Assembly (NCBI GenBank): GCA_020073465.1 | Contig: JAIQFC010000031.1 | Coordinates: forward strand, 1-58,940 | DNA length: 58,940 nt | From: Terriglobia bacterium | Lineage (GTDB): Bacteria; Acidobacteriota; Terriglobia; Terriglobales; Acidobacteriaceae | Direction: 5' to 3' | In this document: positions 28,443 through 36,024 of the stretch, piece by piece | Layout: every line of letters starts with the position of its first letter | How positions within the stretch are numbered: position 1 is the first letter of the stretch | The notes under the pieces: model-generated | The model's database searches: none | Told to the model about the DNA's origin: nothing | The model's input: only the letters and a program-made list of their open reading frames with translations | Position numbers and translations under genes: made by a program

Positions 28443-28778
28443 ATGCGACATCTGACATTGTTTCTGCTGCTGAGTGCAATGGCCCTAGCGCAGCAGGGGA
28501 TCCAGGGCAAGGTGCAGTTCACGGGCAGCACAACGGTCAAGGTCACCAATCACACGGTCACCTTGTACTGGACTGCCAGTCAAGACGCAAACACTTACAC
28601 CGTCTACCGGGGCACCATTCACGGGGGACCGTACACAAGAATCATCGCTGGGGTCGCGCCAACCACGGCAATCGACCAGAACGTCCTTCACGGCATGACG
28701 TACTACTACGTGGTTAGAGCGGTCAATGCCAGCGGCGAAAGCGGTAACTCAAGCGAAATTGTGGTAAGCATTCCATAA
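28443..28778 (+). CDS. Secreted fibronectin type III protein
   Basis: The product is 111 residues. A signal peptide MRHLTLFLLLSAMALAQQ precedes one fibronectin-III domain (about 30-110: TVTLYWTASQDANTYTVYRGTIHGGPYT, MTYYYVVRAVNASGESGNSSEI). The GGGAGAGGAG run upstream is a strong ribosome-binding site. Such lone domains are extracellular beta sandwiches, usually adhesion modules. A collagen-like protein gene follows after 18 bases, so the pair may act together outside the cell. Confidence 0.85.
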   Translation: MRHLTLFLLLSAMALAQQGIQGKVQFTGSTTVKVTNHTVTLYWTASQDANTYTVYRGTIHGGPYTRIIAGVAPTTAIDQNVLHGMTYYYVVRAVNASGESGNSSEIVVSIP

Positions 28779-28796
28779 GATCGGAGGTGGAGTTTC

Positions 28797-29867
28797 GTGT
28801 TAGCAGTTCAAACAGTATTCGCGGATCGAAGACCGGCACGAACGGTCTACGCAATCATCCTGGTAATCATCGCTTTGACAGGGATCTCGTCGGGGCAGTG
28901 CTCGGCGGGAGGGTCGGGGACAAGCTGTAACGGCTCACTCACAGTCGCCCCGCCGGCCGGAAACAAGACTCAGTCCGCCATCGTACTCACGGACCTGGGT
29001 TCGGGCACAGCAGCGCCTTCTCCTGCGCCCGGGAACTACGTGCTCTCGATCGTGAGCGGCATCATTCAAGAGTCCGATAATAACGGTGTGTATCATCCCC
29101 TGATCGGCCCGATGGGGCCAGCGGGACTGCAAGGTCCAACTGGTCCGGCCGGCGCCGCGGGGGCATCCGGCCCTCCAGGTCCACAAGGCGTTCAGGGCTT
29201 GCAAGGACCGACTGGCCCAACAGGAGCAACCGGACCCAAAGGTACGGCAGGCCCCGCCGGCGCCGCGGGGGCACCGGGATCTGCGGGTGCAACGGGAGCC
29301 ATCGGACCGCAAGGTCCGGCTGGCGTGACGGGCCCAACCGGTGAAGGTGTGCCGGCTGGCGGCGAGGCGGGAGCAAAACTCGTCAAGAGCTCTTCTGTGG
29401 ACTTTGCCACCGAATGGGTAAACACCTTCCTCAACGTTCAAGGCCAGGCATCAGCGGTGACTACCGCCGTGGGCAGCGACGTCGTTCTTTACCGGTACAC
29501 CTTGCCGGCGAGCACCATGACTGCCAACTCGGTCTTACGGATTCATCTTTCGTACCGCCACTGCACCGGCACAGCTGGAATCACATACAAGCTCAAGATT
29601 GGGAGCGCTGTGATCCCTCTGGCGTCCAACGCTTCGGGAAAGACTCAGGCTTATAACGAGGTGCTGGTGGCCAACCTGGGAACACCGAACTCCCAGACGT
29701 ATTTTCGGGGGCCGAGTCTACACCCCGGAGGAACGCCCATGGCGGGTCTGACGGGAACGTTCAACGTGAACACAGCCGTGGATGAAATGATTCAACTGAC
29801 GGCATACGCTGCCTCCAGCAATACGGATCAGGTAGTGCCTGGCTTTTTTGCCGTGGAGCTCCAATAG
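28797..29867 (+). CDS. Collagen-like secreted protein
   Basis: The product is 356 residues. The GTG start follows GGAGG. A hydrophobic segment ([19 protein letters not shown]) leads into a Cys-containing region. Gly-X-Y triplets, with a few breaks, span about residues 103-187 ([19 protein letters not shown]), predicting a collagen triple helix of about 25-28 triplets. After [11 protein letters not shown] comes a C-terminal beta domain of about 150 residues ([21 protein letters not shown]), likely a trimerisation or tail-fibre-type head. Pro hydroxylation is not expected in bacteria, so stability would come from charge and length. Probable surface or biofilm protein; function inferred. Confidence 0.85.
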   Translation: MLAVQTVFADRRPARTVYAIILVIIALTGISSGQCSAGGSGTSCNGSLTVAPPAGNKTQSAIVLTDLGSGTAAPSPAPGNYVLSIVSGIIQESDNNGVYHPLIGPMGPAGLQGPTGPAGAAGASGPPGPQGVQGLQGPTGPTGATGPKGTAGPAGAAGAPGSAGATGAIGPQGPAGVTGPTGEGVPAGGEAGAKLVKSSSVDFATEWVNTFLNVQGQASAVTTAVGSDVVLYRYTLPASTMTANSVLRIHLSYRHCTGTAGITYKLKIGSAVIPLASNASGKTQAYNEVLVANLGTPNSQTYFRGPSLHPGGTPMAGLTGTFNVNTAVDEMIQLTAYAASSNTDQVVPGFFAVELQ

Positions 29868-30003
29868 ACGGCGCAGTGAGAATGCGGACCCACAGGGGAC
29901 TGCTTTGTGGGTTCCCTTCTCGCTGAGATTTGCTCGGGCCGCTCGGATGGTATCTGCCTTTGCGAGGCCAGGGAGCGGTACAGGCACCGGATATAATCGT
30001 CGT
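29868..30003. other. Intergenic spacer with TATAAT
   Basis: TATAAT at 29992-29997 ends 7 bases before the GTG of the next gene, which would make that mRNA almost leaderless. No good -35 was seen. Confidence 0.35.
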
Positions 30004-30246
30004 GTGGCACGCGGTTGGGAAAGCAAATCGGTGGAGGAACAACAAGCCGCGGCGAGCGAAACAACGGGGACTCCAAAACCCCGTTTGACGCCCGAGCAGA
30101 GAGCCGCGCGATCCCGTAAAGATGGACTCCGGCTCTCTCGGAGCCGGATTATCGAGCAGATACGGGCTGCGACCAATCCACGTTATCGAGAGACTCTTGA
30201 GCAAGCCCTGGCCTGTCTCGACGAGCAGATCCGCACCCTGGATTGA
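30004..30246 (+). CDS. Conserved small basic protein
   Basis: The product is 80 residues from the GTG at 30004, which opens the recognisable MARGWESKSVEEQQAAA-type N-terminus. It is rich in Arg, Ala and Gln, with RLTPEQRAARSRKDGLRLSRSRI and a C-terminal amphipathic helix (YRETLEQALACLDEQI). No known domain. Longer frames upstream are unsupported. It lies 58 bases ahead of purS; the function is unknown. Confidence 0.65.
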   Translation: MARGWESKSVEEQQAAASETTGTPKPRLTPEQRAARSRKDGLRLSRSRIIEQIRAATNPRYRETLEQALACLDEQIRTLD

Positions 30247-30304
30247 GATTCGGCCGGCACGTCCCCCCGTCAAGCGGGCTGGCGTATAATGGCGTTTATT
30301 TCCG

Positions 30305-30550
30305 ATGACTGCTTACGTCTACGTCTCACTCAAGAAGACTGTCCTTGATCCCCAAGGCAAGACCATCCAAAGCGCCCTGAACAAGATGGGCTACAAGGGC
30401 CTGGAGAGCGTGCGCCAGGGCAAGTACTTCGAGATCACGCTCGATGGCGGGCTTACGCGCGAACAAGCGCAGGCAGAGGTCGAGCGGATCGCCCGCGAAG
30501 TGTTGACCAACCCGGTCATTGAAGAGTTCCGTTTCTCCCTCGCAGATTAG
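30305..30550 (+). CDS. purS: Phosphoribosylformylglycinamidine synthase subunit PurS
   Basis: The product is 81 residues, matching the small PurS family: [46 protein letters not shown]. PurS bridges the glutaminase PurQ and synthetase PurL in purine synthesis. purQ and purL are not adjacent; glmS follows after 20 bases. A TATAAT at 30285-30290 leaves a 5' leader of only about 8 bases. Confidence 0.93.
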   Translation: MTAYVYVSLKKTVLDPQGKTIQSALNKMGYKGLESVRQGKYFEITLDGGLTREQAQAEVERIAREVLTNPVIEEFRFSLAD

Positions 30551-30570
30551 TTCTCAGCAGAGGTTTCTCC

Positions 30571-32445
30571 ATGTGCGGCATTGTCGGCTATGTTGGCAAG
30601 AAGCGGGTCGTCCCCATCATCCTCGACGGTCTGAGGCGCCTCGAATATCGCGGCTATGACTCGGCCGGAATCGCTGTCGCCGGCAATAGCGAGGGGCTGC
30701 AGATCCGGCGTGCCGAAGGCAAGCTGCGGAATCTGGAAGAAGTCATCCGGCAGAAGCCACTCGATGGCTCCTATGGCATTGGCCACACGCGCTGGGCAAC
30801 GCACGGGCGCCCTACCGAAGAGAATGCCCATCCCCACCGCGACTGTACCGGGAAGATCGTCGTCGTGCACAACGGGATTGTGGAGAACTATCTCAGCCTC
30901 AAAAAGAGGCTGATCGAAGACGGTCACAAGTTCACCACCGAGACCGACACCGAGATCATTGCGCACCTGATCGAGAAACATCTTCTGAAGACTGGCAACG
31001 GCCGCGGTCCCTTGTTGGAAGAAGCGGTCCGCAAGACCGTGAAGGAACTGAGCGGCGTCTTTGCTCTTGCGGTGATTTATGTGGACGAACCGAACAAGAT
31101 CGTAGCCGCACGCAATGGCCCTCCGGCAGTGATCGGCCTGGGCAATGACGAATACTTCGTGGCCTCGGACGTGCCCGCGATTCTCTACCACACGCGCGAT
31201 ATCTTCTTTCTGGCTGACGGCGACCTCGCGGTGGTTACTGCCGACGGCGTGCAGCTTACGGACTTCGACGGCAAGCCCATCCAGCGCCAGGTGCAGCACG
31301 TGACCTGGGACCCGATCATGGCAGAAAAGGGCGGCTTCAAGCATTTCATGCTCAAGGAAATCTACGAGCAGCCGCGCGCTGTCCGCGACACCACTCTGGG
31401 CCGCATCTCGCAGGACACGGGTCACGTTTATCTCAACGAGGTCGAGATCAGCGAGGCTGAGTTCCGCGCCGCCAAGAAAATCAACATCGTGGCGTGCGGC
31501 ACAAGCTGGCATGCCGGGCAGGCCGGCAAGTTCATGATCGAGACGCTCGCTCGCATGCCCGTGGAAGTCGATTACGCGAGCGAGTGGCGCTACCGCGACC
31601 CCATCGTCGCAGCAGACACGATCACGGTCGTGATTTCGCAGTCCGGAGAGACCGCCGATACCATCGCGGCCCAGCGCGAAGCCAAAGCCAAGGGATCGAA
31701 GACGCTCGCCATCTGCAACGTGGTCGGATCGATGATCACGCGTGAAGCCGCGGGGACGATCTATACGCACGCAGGCCCGGAGATCGGTGTGGCCTCGACC
31801 AAGGCCTTCACGGGACAACTGACGGCGCTCTATCTGTTCGCGCTTTATCTGGCACAGGTACGCGGCGTCATGACCGCAGACCAGTCCCGCGTTGCTGTGC
31901 AGGAACTCACCCGCATTCCTGGCAAGCTCGAAAACCTGCTGACCCATGACGAAGCCTGCGAAGCCCTGGCCAAGCACTACCAGCGGGCCCACGATTTCCT
32001 GTTTCTGGGACGCGGCATTCACTATCCCATCGCTCTTGAGGGCGCGCTGAAGCTGAAAGAAATCTCCTACATTCATGCCGAGGGATATCCCGCGGGCGAG
32101 ATGAAGCATGGCCCTAATGCGCTGATCGACGAAAACCTGCCGGTTGTAATCATCGCTACGCGGGACGTGAATAACCCCGGCTCGATGACGCGTTACGAGA
32201 AGACCTGCTCGAACCTGAAAGAAGTGAAGGCGCGTTCAGGAGTTGTAATCGCGCTCGCTACCGAAGGCGACGAAGAAATTAAGGAAGCCGCCGACCACGT
32301 GCTCTACGTGCCGCCGACAACAGAAGAGCTCTCCCCCATTCTGGAGATCGTTCCCCTGCAGCTGCTGGCGTATCACATCGCTGTTCGCCGCGGATGCGAC
32401 GTGGATCAGCCGCGCAATCTGGCCAAGTCGGTGACGGTAGAGTAA
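30571..32445 (+). CDS. glmS: Glutamine-fructose-6-phosphate aminotransferase
   Basis: The product is 624 residues. The N-terminal class-II glutaminase has Cys2 ([11 protein letters not shown]) as nucleophile and [13 protein letters not shown]; two SIS isomerase domains follow ([34 protein letters not shown] and a C-terminal [35 protein letters not shown], ending in [13 protein letters not shown]). It makes glucosamine-6-P for peptidoglycan and LPS. No glmS ribozyme core was recognised upstream, where the gap to purS is only 20 bases. It is probably co-transcribed with purS. Confidence 0.97.
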   Translation: MCGIVGYVGKKRVVPIILDGLRRLEYRGYDSAGIAVAGNSEGLQIRRAEGKLRNLEEVIRQKPLDGSYGIGHTRWATHGRPTEENAHPHRDCTGKIVVVHNGIVENYLSLKKRLIEDGHKFTTETDTEIIAHLIEKHLLKTGNGRGPLLEEAVRKTVKELSGVFALAVIYVDEPNKIVAARNGPPAVIGLGNDEYFVASDVPAILYHTRDIFFLADGDLAVVTADGVQLTDFDGKPIQRQVQHVTWDPIMAEKGGFKHFMLKEIYEQPRAVRDTTLGRISQDTGHVYLNEVEISEAEFRAAKKINIVACGTSWHAGQAGKFMIETLARMPVEVDYASEWRYRDPIVAADTITVVISQSGETADTIAAQREAKAKGSKTLAICNVVGSMITREAAGTIYTHAGPEIGVASTKAFTGQLTALYLFALYLAQVRGVMTADQSRVAVQELTRIPGKLENLLTHDEACEALAKHYQRAHDFLFLGRGIHYPIALEGALKLKEISYIHAEGYPAGEMKHGPNALIDENLPVVIIATRDVNNPGSMTRYEKTCSNLKEVKARSGVVIALATEGDEEIKEAADHVLYVPPTTEELSPILEIVPLQLLAYHIAVRRGCDVDQPRNLAKSVTVE

Positions 32446-32486
32446 CGAATCGGCTCGAGTTTTCAAGCCCTCAATCTTGAGGTCCT

Positions 32487-33191
32487 ATGGATATCGATGC
32501 TCTAACACGTTCCGATCTGGACCGGTTGATCCGATACGCGTACAGCGGCTTCTTATTGACCGGCATTCTTTTGTTTTTAGTGCCGGGTCAAATACATCCA
32601 GCCTTGGAGGCGGGCGGCACCGTGGTCACTCCCCTTGTAATTCTTGCTGCCGGAGCCGCGGTTTACACGCTGTATCGATACGTCTTGAATGAGTTGTTCT
32701 TGTCGCCCTTCGTTCTTCATCCTTTGCACGCTCTCATTGACTGGAACAGAGAAGTTCCAACCAATCCCGCGAACTTCTTGGCGAGGTATAAGGTGCGACC
32801 ACGGTTGCGGCATCAGGCATACGTCGAGTTACGCCGTGGCTTCTTTAGCGAAGAGCAGCGTCGGGTGTTCGACCGTAATCATACCGAAGCAACTATCGTC
32901 TGGCTCACCGCTGTGGAGTGTACGGTCGCCGGGGGGCTCCTGCTGGTGGTTAGCGTCAGCGGAGTTTCTCGATGGAAACCTTGGTTACTATTGATAGTAG
33001 GCGTCTTCACGCTGATAGCTGCCGTAATGATGGATATTCGTCTCTTCCAACAGGAATGCCGTGTTTTGCGCACAGATGAGCTGCGTTTGCCGACATTCCT
33101 GTTGTCTCGCGGTCTCATCGAATGCATTGAGAGTTCAACTTCGAATGAAAATGAGCCCGTCAATAGGGCCAGAGAGACACCAAGGCCCTGA
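32487..33191 (+). CDS. Hypothetical membrane protein
   Basis: The product is 234 residues, preceded by GAGGT. Four hydrophobic segments are visible (about 20-36, 45-65, 140-158 and 165-182), with a soluble Arg-rich stretch between the second and third (about 75-135: HPLHALIDWNREVPTNPANFLARYKVRPRLRHQAYVELRRGFF). The C-terminal tail is polar. I do not recognise a family. It has no clear partner; the neighbouring gene reads the other way. Confidence 0.6.
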   Translation: MDIDALTRSDLDRLIRYAYSGFLLTGILLFLVPGQIHPALEAGGTVVTPLVILAAGAAVYTLYRYVLNELFLSPFVLHPLHALIDWNREVPTNPANFLARYKVRPRLRHQAYVELRRGFFSEEQRRVFDRNHTEATIVWLTAVECTVAGGLLLVVSVSGVSRWKPWLLLIVGVFTLIAAVMMDIRLFQQECRVLRTDELRLPTFLLSRGLIECIESSTSNENEPVNRARETPRP

Positions 33192-33241
33192 CGCGATTTC
33201 GCGAATGGACGGGTCGTCAATGCGAACGTTGAAACCGGATA

Positions 33242-34804
33242 TCACTGCTGGAGTGTCGCCCTCAGCCGCCACAAAACTGCGGCCAGCGCCGTGAGCGCAA
33301 TGCCCCATACTGCGAATGCTGTTCTCACCACCCAAGCCGGTGCCGCGCCCACACGCCGCAGCAGGAATGGCAGAAAGTTCCACGTCGTGATGTGCACGTA
33401 GTCCCACGCGTCTTGCGTCATCTCCTCGGTGTTCAATCCCCAGGCGTCCATCTTGCCCAGAGCGAAGGCTGCGATGTTCTTGAATCGCAGGGCAATCACG
33501 AAAGTAGGATGGCCGAGCGACTCCATCTGATAGATCTCGAGGGGCAACCAGAAGGCGAGCGAAGCAATCTGAATCACGAAGCTCGTGGCGAGAAACACAA
33601 TTCCAGTTCGCCAGATGAGTCTGGGCACATCCAGCCGATGGCGCAGCAGTAGCGGCACTGCCAGGAGCGCCGCCATCTCGACTGCGGTTGAGACGTAACG
33701 GTCTCCCCATGCGAAGTCGCCAGCCCAATACGTATATCGGGCGTAGAAGCTGATGTATCCAGCTAGCAACAGAAGAGACGTAGCCGCATAGGCGCGGACC
33801 TCCGGCAACAGGCGCTTCCACAGCACAACGAGCAGCAGTATGGCGAGTATGAGCAGCGGATCGAACAGGAAGATCGACTTCTCCGGCTTGAACAGAGGGC
33901 CCAGAACTCCTTCGTGAAAGGGCGTGCTCCAAGGAAAATTGAGCGGCAGTGTCGGATCCTGCAGGCGTTGCTCTTTGGCGAACAGCGAAACATAGGTATT
34001 GGTGAACGATCCGAAGCGGTAAAACTGGTAGGCACGATCGATCAACAAGAAGAACCCGTAGACGGGGGCAGCAACCTTGCAGTACGACAGTGAGCGCTGC
34101 CACAAGGTGCGCGTGCTCGCGCGCTCGAACCACAGCACTGCCAGCAGGAAGACACCGCCAGCAATCAGGTCGAGGCCGGTGGTCAGCCGCGTGAGCAAGT
34201 TGAGCCCCAATGCTGTGGAGCCGATCCAGAGCGCCCGCTGGCTGCCGTTGCGCAGCCACTCGTACTGGAGGGAGAAGCCGACGAGCGTAAGCAGCATGAT
34301 GTAGTTGTTCTCCATCATGTTCTGCGTGTAATGCAGGTGGGTGGTGCAAAATATCAGCGCGAGAACGCCGGCCACGGCTTCCTTTACGCTGAAGGCCAGC
34401 TGCCGCAAGAAGCGGAATGCGATCAGCGCGGTCAGCACATTCACCAGAATGTTGATCAGGTAGCTGACAACGATGCTGCGCACGGCGGGGTCGTCGGTGT
34501 ATTCAGAAAAGGTAGACAGGTGCGCGAGCCATGTCGCCAGCAGATCGGCCGGCAGCATCAGCAAGGACTGCCCGATGCCGTACCAGCTGTAGATATGGCC
34601 GTCCCGGCCATGCAATCCGAACTCAGGGTATTCGTTGGGAAATACTTGCGGCTGGGATGTCCAGATCCAATGCGTGGTTTGGAGCCGATGCATCGTGTCG
34701 GCTGAGCCCAACTCGCCGGATTGCACCACAAAGGCGAGGAAACCAGCTGTCAAGCACAAGAGAAATAAAGGATCCCGCAAACGGAGGCCCAAGCGTGAGT
34801 TCAT
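33242..34804 (-). CDS. Membrane glycosyltransferase-like protein (GT39-like)
   Basis: The product is 521 residues from the ATG at 34804; the frame is open further upstream but runs antisense through the small secreted gene and is not conserved. About 10-12 hydrophobic segments are present. Early motifs NEYPEFGLHGRDGHIYSWYGIGQSLLMLPADLLATW resemble the catalytic first loop of dolichol-P-mannose-type or phospholipid-carrier glycosyltransferases, but the usual Asp-Glu pair is not convincingly identified. Substrate unknown; likely an inner-membrane enzyme of glycan or lipid modification. Confidence 0.6.
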   Translation of the reverse strand: MNSRLGLRLRDPLFLLCLTAGFLAFVVQSGELGSADTMHRLQTTHWIWTSQPQVFPNEYPEFGLHGRDGHIYSWYGIGQSLLMLPADLLATWLAHLSTFSEYTDDPAVRSIVVSYLINILVNVLTALIAFRFLRQLAFSVKEAVAGVLALIFCTTHLHYTQNMMENNYIMLLTLVGFSLQYEWLRNGSQRALWIGSTALGLNLLTRLTTGLDLIAGGVFLLAVLWFERASTRTLWQRSLSYCKVAAPVYGFFLLIDRAYQFYRFGSFTNTYVSLFAKEQRLQDPTLPLNFPWSTPFHEGVLGPLFKPEKSIFLFDPLLILAILLLVVLWKRLLPEVRAYAATSLLLLAGYISFYARYTYWAGDFAWGDRYVSTAVEMAALLAVPLLLRHRLDVPRLIWRTGIVFLATSFVIQIASLAFWLPLEIYQMESLGHPTFVIALRFKNIAAFALGKMDAWGLNTEEMTQDAWDYVHITTWNFLPFLLRRVGAAPAWVVRTAFAVWGIALTALAAVLWRLRATLQQ

Positions 34805-34897
34805 CGCTTCGATGTTAATCGAAAGTGATAATCTACTTGGCGCATTTCCGCAACTATGCGTTTGACGGCTCACACTTCCGGATTTGGGGTGTCGCAA

Positions 34898-35299
34898 GTG
34901 AGGCTTATGAATCTGTTGACGGTAACTCGCACAACACTTTTCGTTCTGCTGGCGGCCACGATTGCACTCGGCGACAACAAGACGCCCACTTATCAGAAGG
35001 GGACGATCACGGGCTGGGATACCCGGATCGATGTTCGCAGTGCAGGTAATGGCAGGACAGTCCGCCGCCGCACGAAGGTCTACGAACTGAAAGCCACTGA
35101 CCTGGTCTACGAGATCGACGACTGTGGTGCTTTCCAGGCTGGGCAATTCACAGCTGGGCAAGCCGTGGAATACCGAGTGGATGAGGCTGACAAGAGGATT
35201 TACATACGCCGCGACAACGGCAAGGAATACAAGTGCAAGATGGAAGGCGCCAGAACCGTGGAGGGCGATGAAACCAACGCTCCTTCCGACGCACACTAG
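34898..35299 (+). CDS. Small secreted protein, tandem paralogue A
   Basis: The product is 133 residues from a GTG at 34898, preceded by GGGGTG. An inner ATG at 34907 is also possible. The homologous position in paralogue B is an ATG, which supports the GTG. It has a signal peptide (LFVLLAATIALG), then a beta-rich mature domain with TYQKGTITGWDTRI, LVYEIDDCGAFQAGQFTAGQAVEYRVDEAD, KRIYIRRDNGKEYKCKMEG. The two cysteines may form a disulfide. Family unknown. It is followed 143 bases later by paralogue B. Confidence 0.7.
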   Translation: MRLMNLLTVTRTTLFVLLAATIALGDNKTPTYQKGTITGWDTRIDVRSAGNGRTVRRRTKVYELKATDLVYEIDDCGAFQAGQFTAGQAVEYRVDEADKRIYIRRDNGKEYKCKMEGARTVEGDETNAPSDAH

Positions 35300-35442
35300 T
35301 GCCGTGGCGCTCAATTCCACGCGGCATCAAATCGACGCGGTTACCCTGACCCTGAACGGAGCCAGTCGGGAAAGACTCATGGATCTGACTCCGGGGAGTA
35401 TTGCGTTGACAAACCCAGCTTCTTAGAATTGAGCTTCGACGA

Positions 35443-35862
35443 ATGAGGCTTGTGAGTCCTATGCATCCGACGACGATACCTCGAGCAGCCCTTTTCGTTC
35501 TGCTGGCTGCCACAGTGGCGGCCAGCGGCGACGGGACACCCCGGACCTATCAACACGGAACGATCACCGGCTGGAGCACGAGATATTACCCAGCCGGACT
35601 CTCCGGCAAACATAAGTTTTTTGAGTTGAAGGGGGGTGGCATGATCTATCAGATTGACGATTGCGGCTCCTTCCAGGCGGGTCAATTTACGGCCGGGCAA
35701 GCTGTGGACTACCGAGTAGATGAAGCTGACCCGCATGACAAGAGGGTCTACATACGACGCGACGGCGGCAAAGAGTACAAGTGCAAAATGGATGGAGCTA
35801 AAGCCATAGAGGGCGCTAAACCCGATGCTTCTCCGACCCCTGCCCCTTCTGCCAAGCCCTAA
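35443..35862 (+). CDS. Small secreted protein, tandem paralogue B
   Basis: The product is 139 residues and is clearly homologous to the preceding gene: TYQHGTITGWSTRY, MIYQIDDCGSFQAGQFTAGQAVDYRVDEAD and KRVYIRRDGGKEYKCKMDG, with a Pro/Ala-rich C-terminal tail (TPAPSAKP). The signal peptide (AALFVLLAATVAASG) is present. The ATG at 35443 matches paralogue A's GTG; an inner ATG lies at 35461. This is a tandem duplication with moderate divergence, so the two copies may differ in partner or expression. Confidence 0.72.
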   Translation: MRLVSPMHPTTIPRAALFVLLAATVAASGDGTPRTYQHGTITGWSTRYYPAGLSGKHKFFELKGGGMIYQIDDCGSFQAGQFTAGQAVDYRVDEADPHDKRVYIRRDGGKEYKCKMDGAKAIEGAKPDASPTPAPSAKP

Positions 35863-36024
35863 AGTCGCCCGTGTGGCGGCGGGTAGCGACAAGTCCCGGA
35901 CGGTTTCACCCTCAGCACGTTCTCTCTTCCCGGAAGGTCCCAAGCGAGAGATCATCCTTGTATTTCATACAGCGGTGTTTCGCTCCCTGGCCGCGAAACG
36001 GGTAAACTGTTCGCGGAAAAATCA

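Noticed and set aside
30251..30570. Possible glmS ribozyme ahead of glmS
   Set aside because: The gap to purS is only 20 bases and no ribozyme core was recognised.
30547..32109. 520-residue open frame antisense to glmS
   Set aside because: The sense strand is a complete glmS with all motifs; this is a shadow.
34805..35320. N-terminal extension of the glycosyltransferase-like frame, and the parallel frame at 35377-35955
   Set aside because: Both are antisense images of the tandem secreted paralogues; their similarity to each other comes from that duplication.
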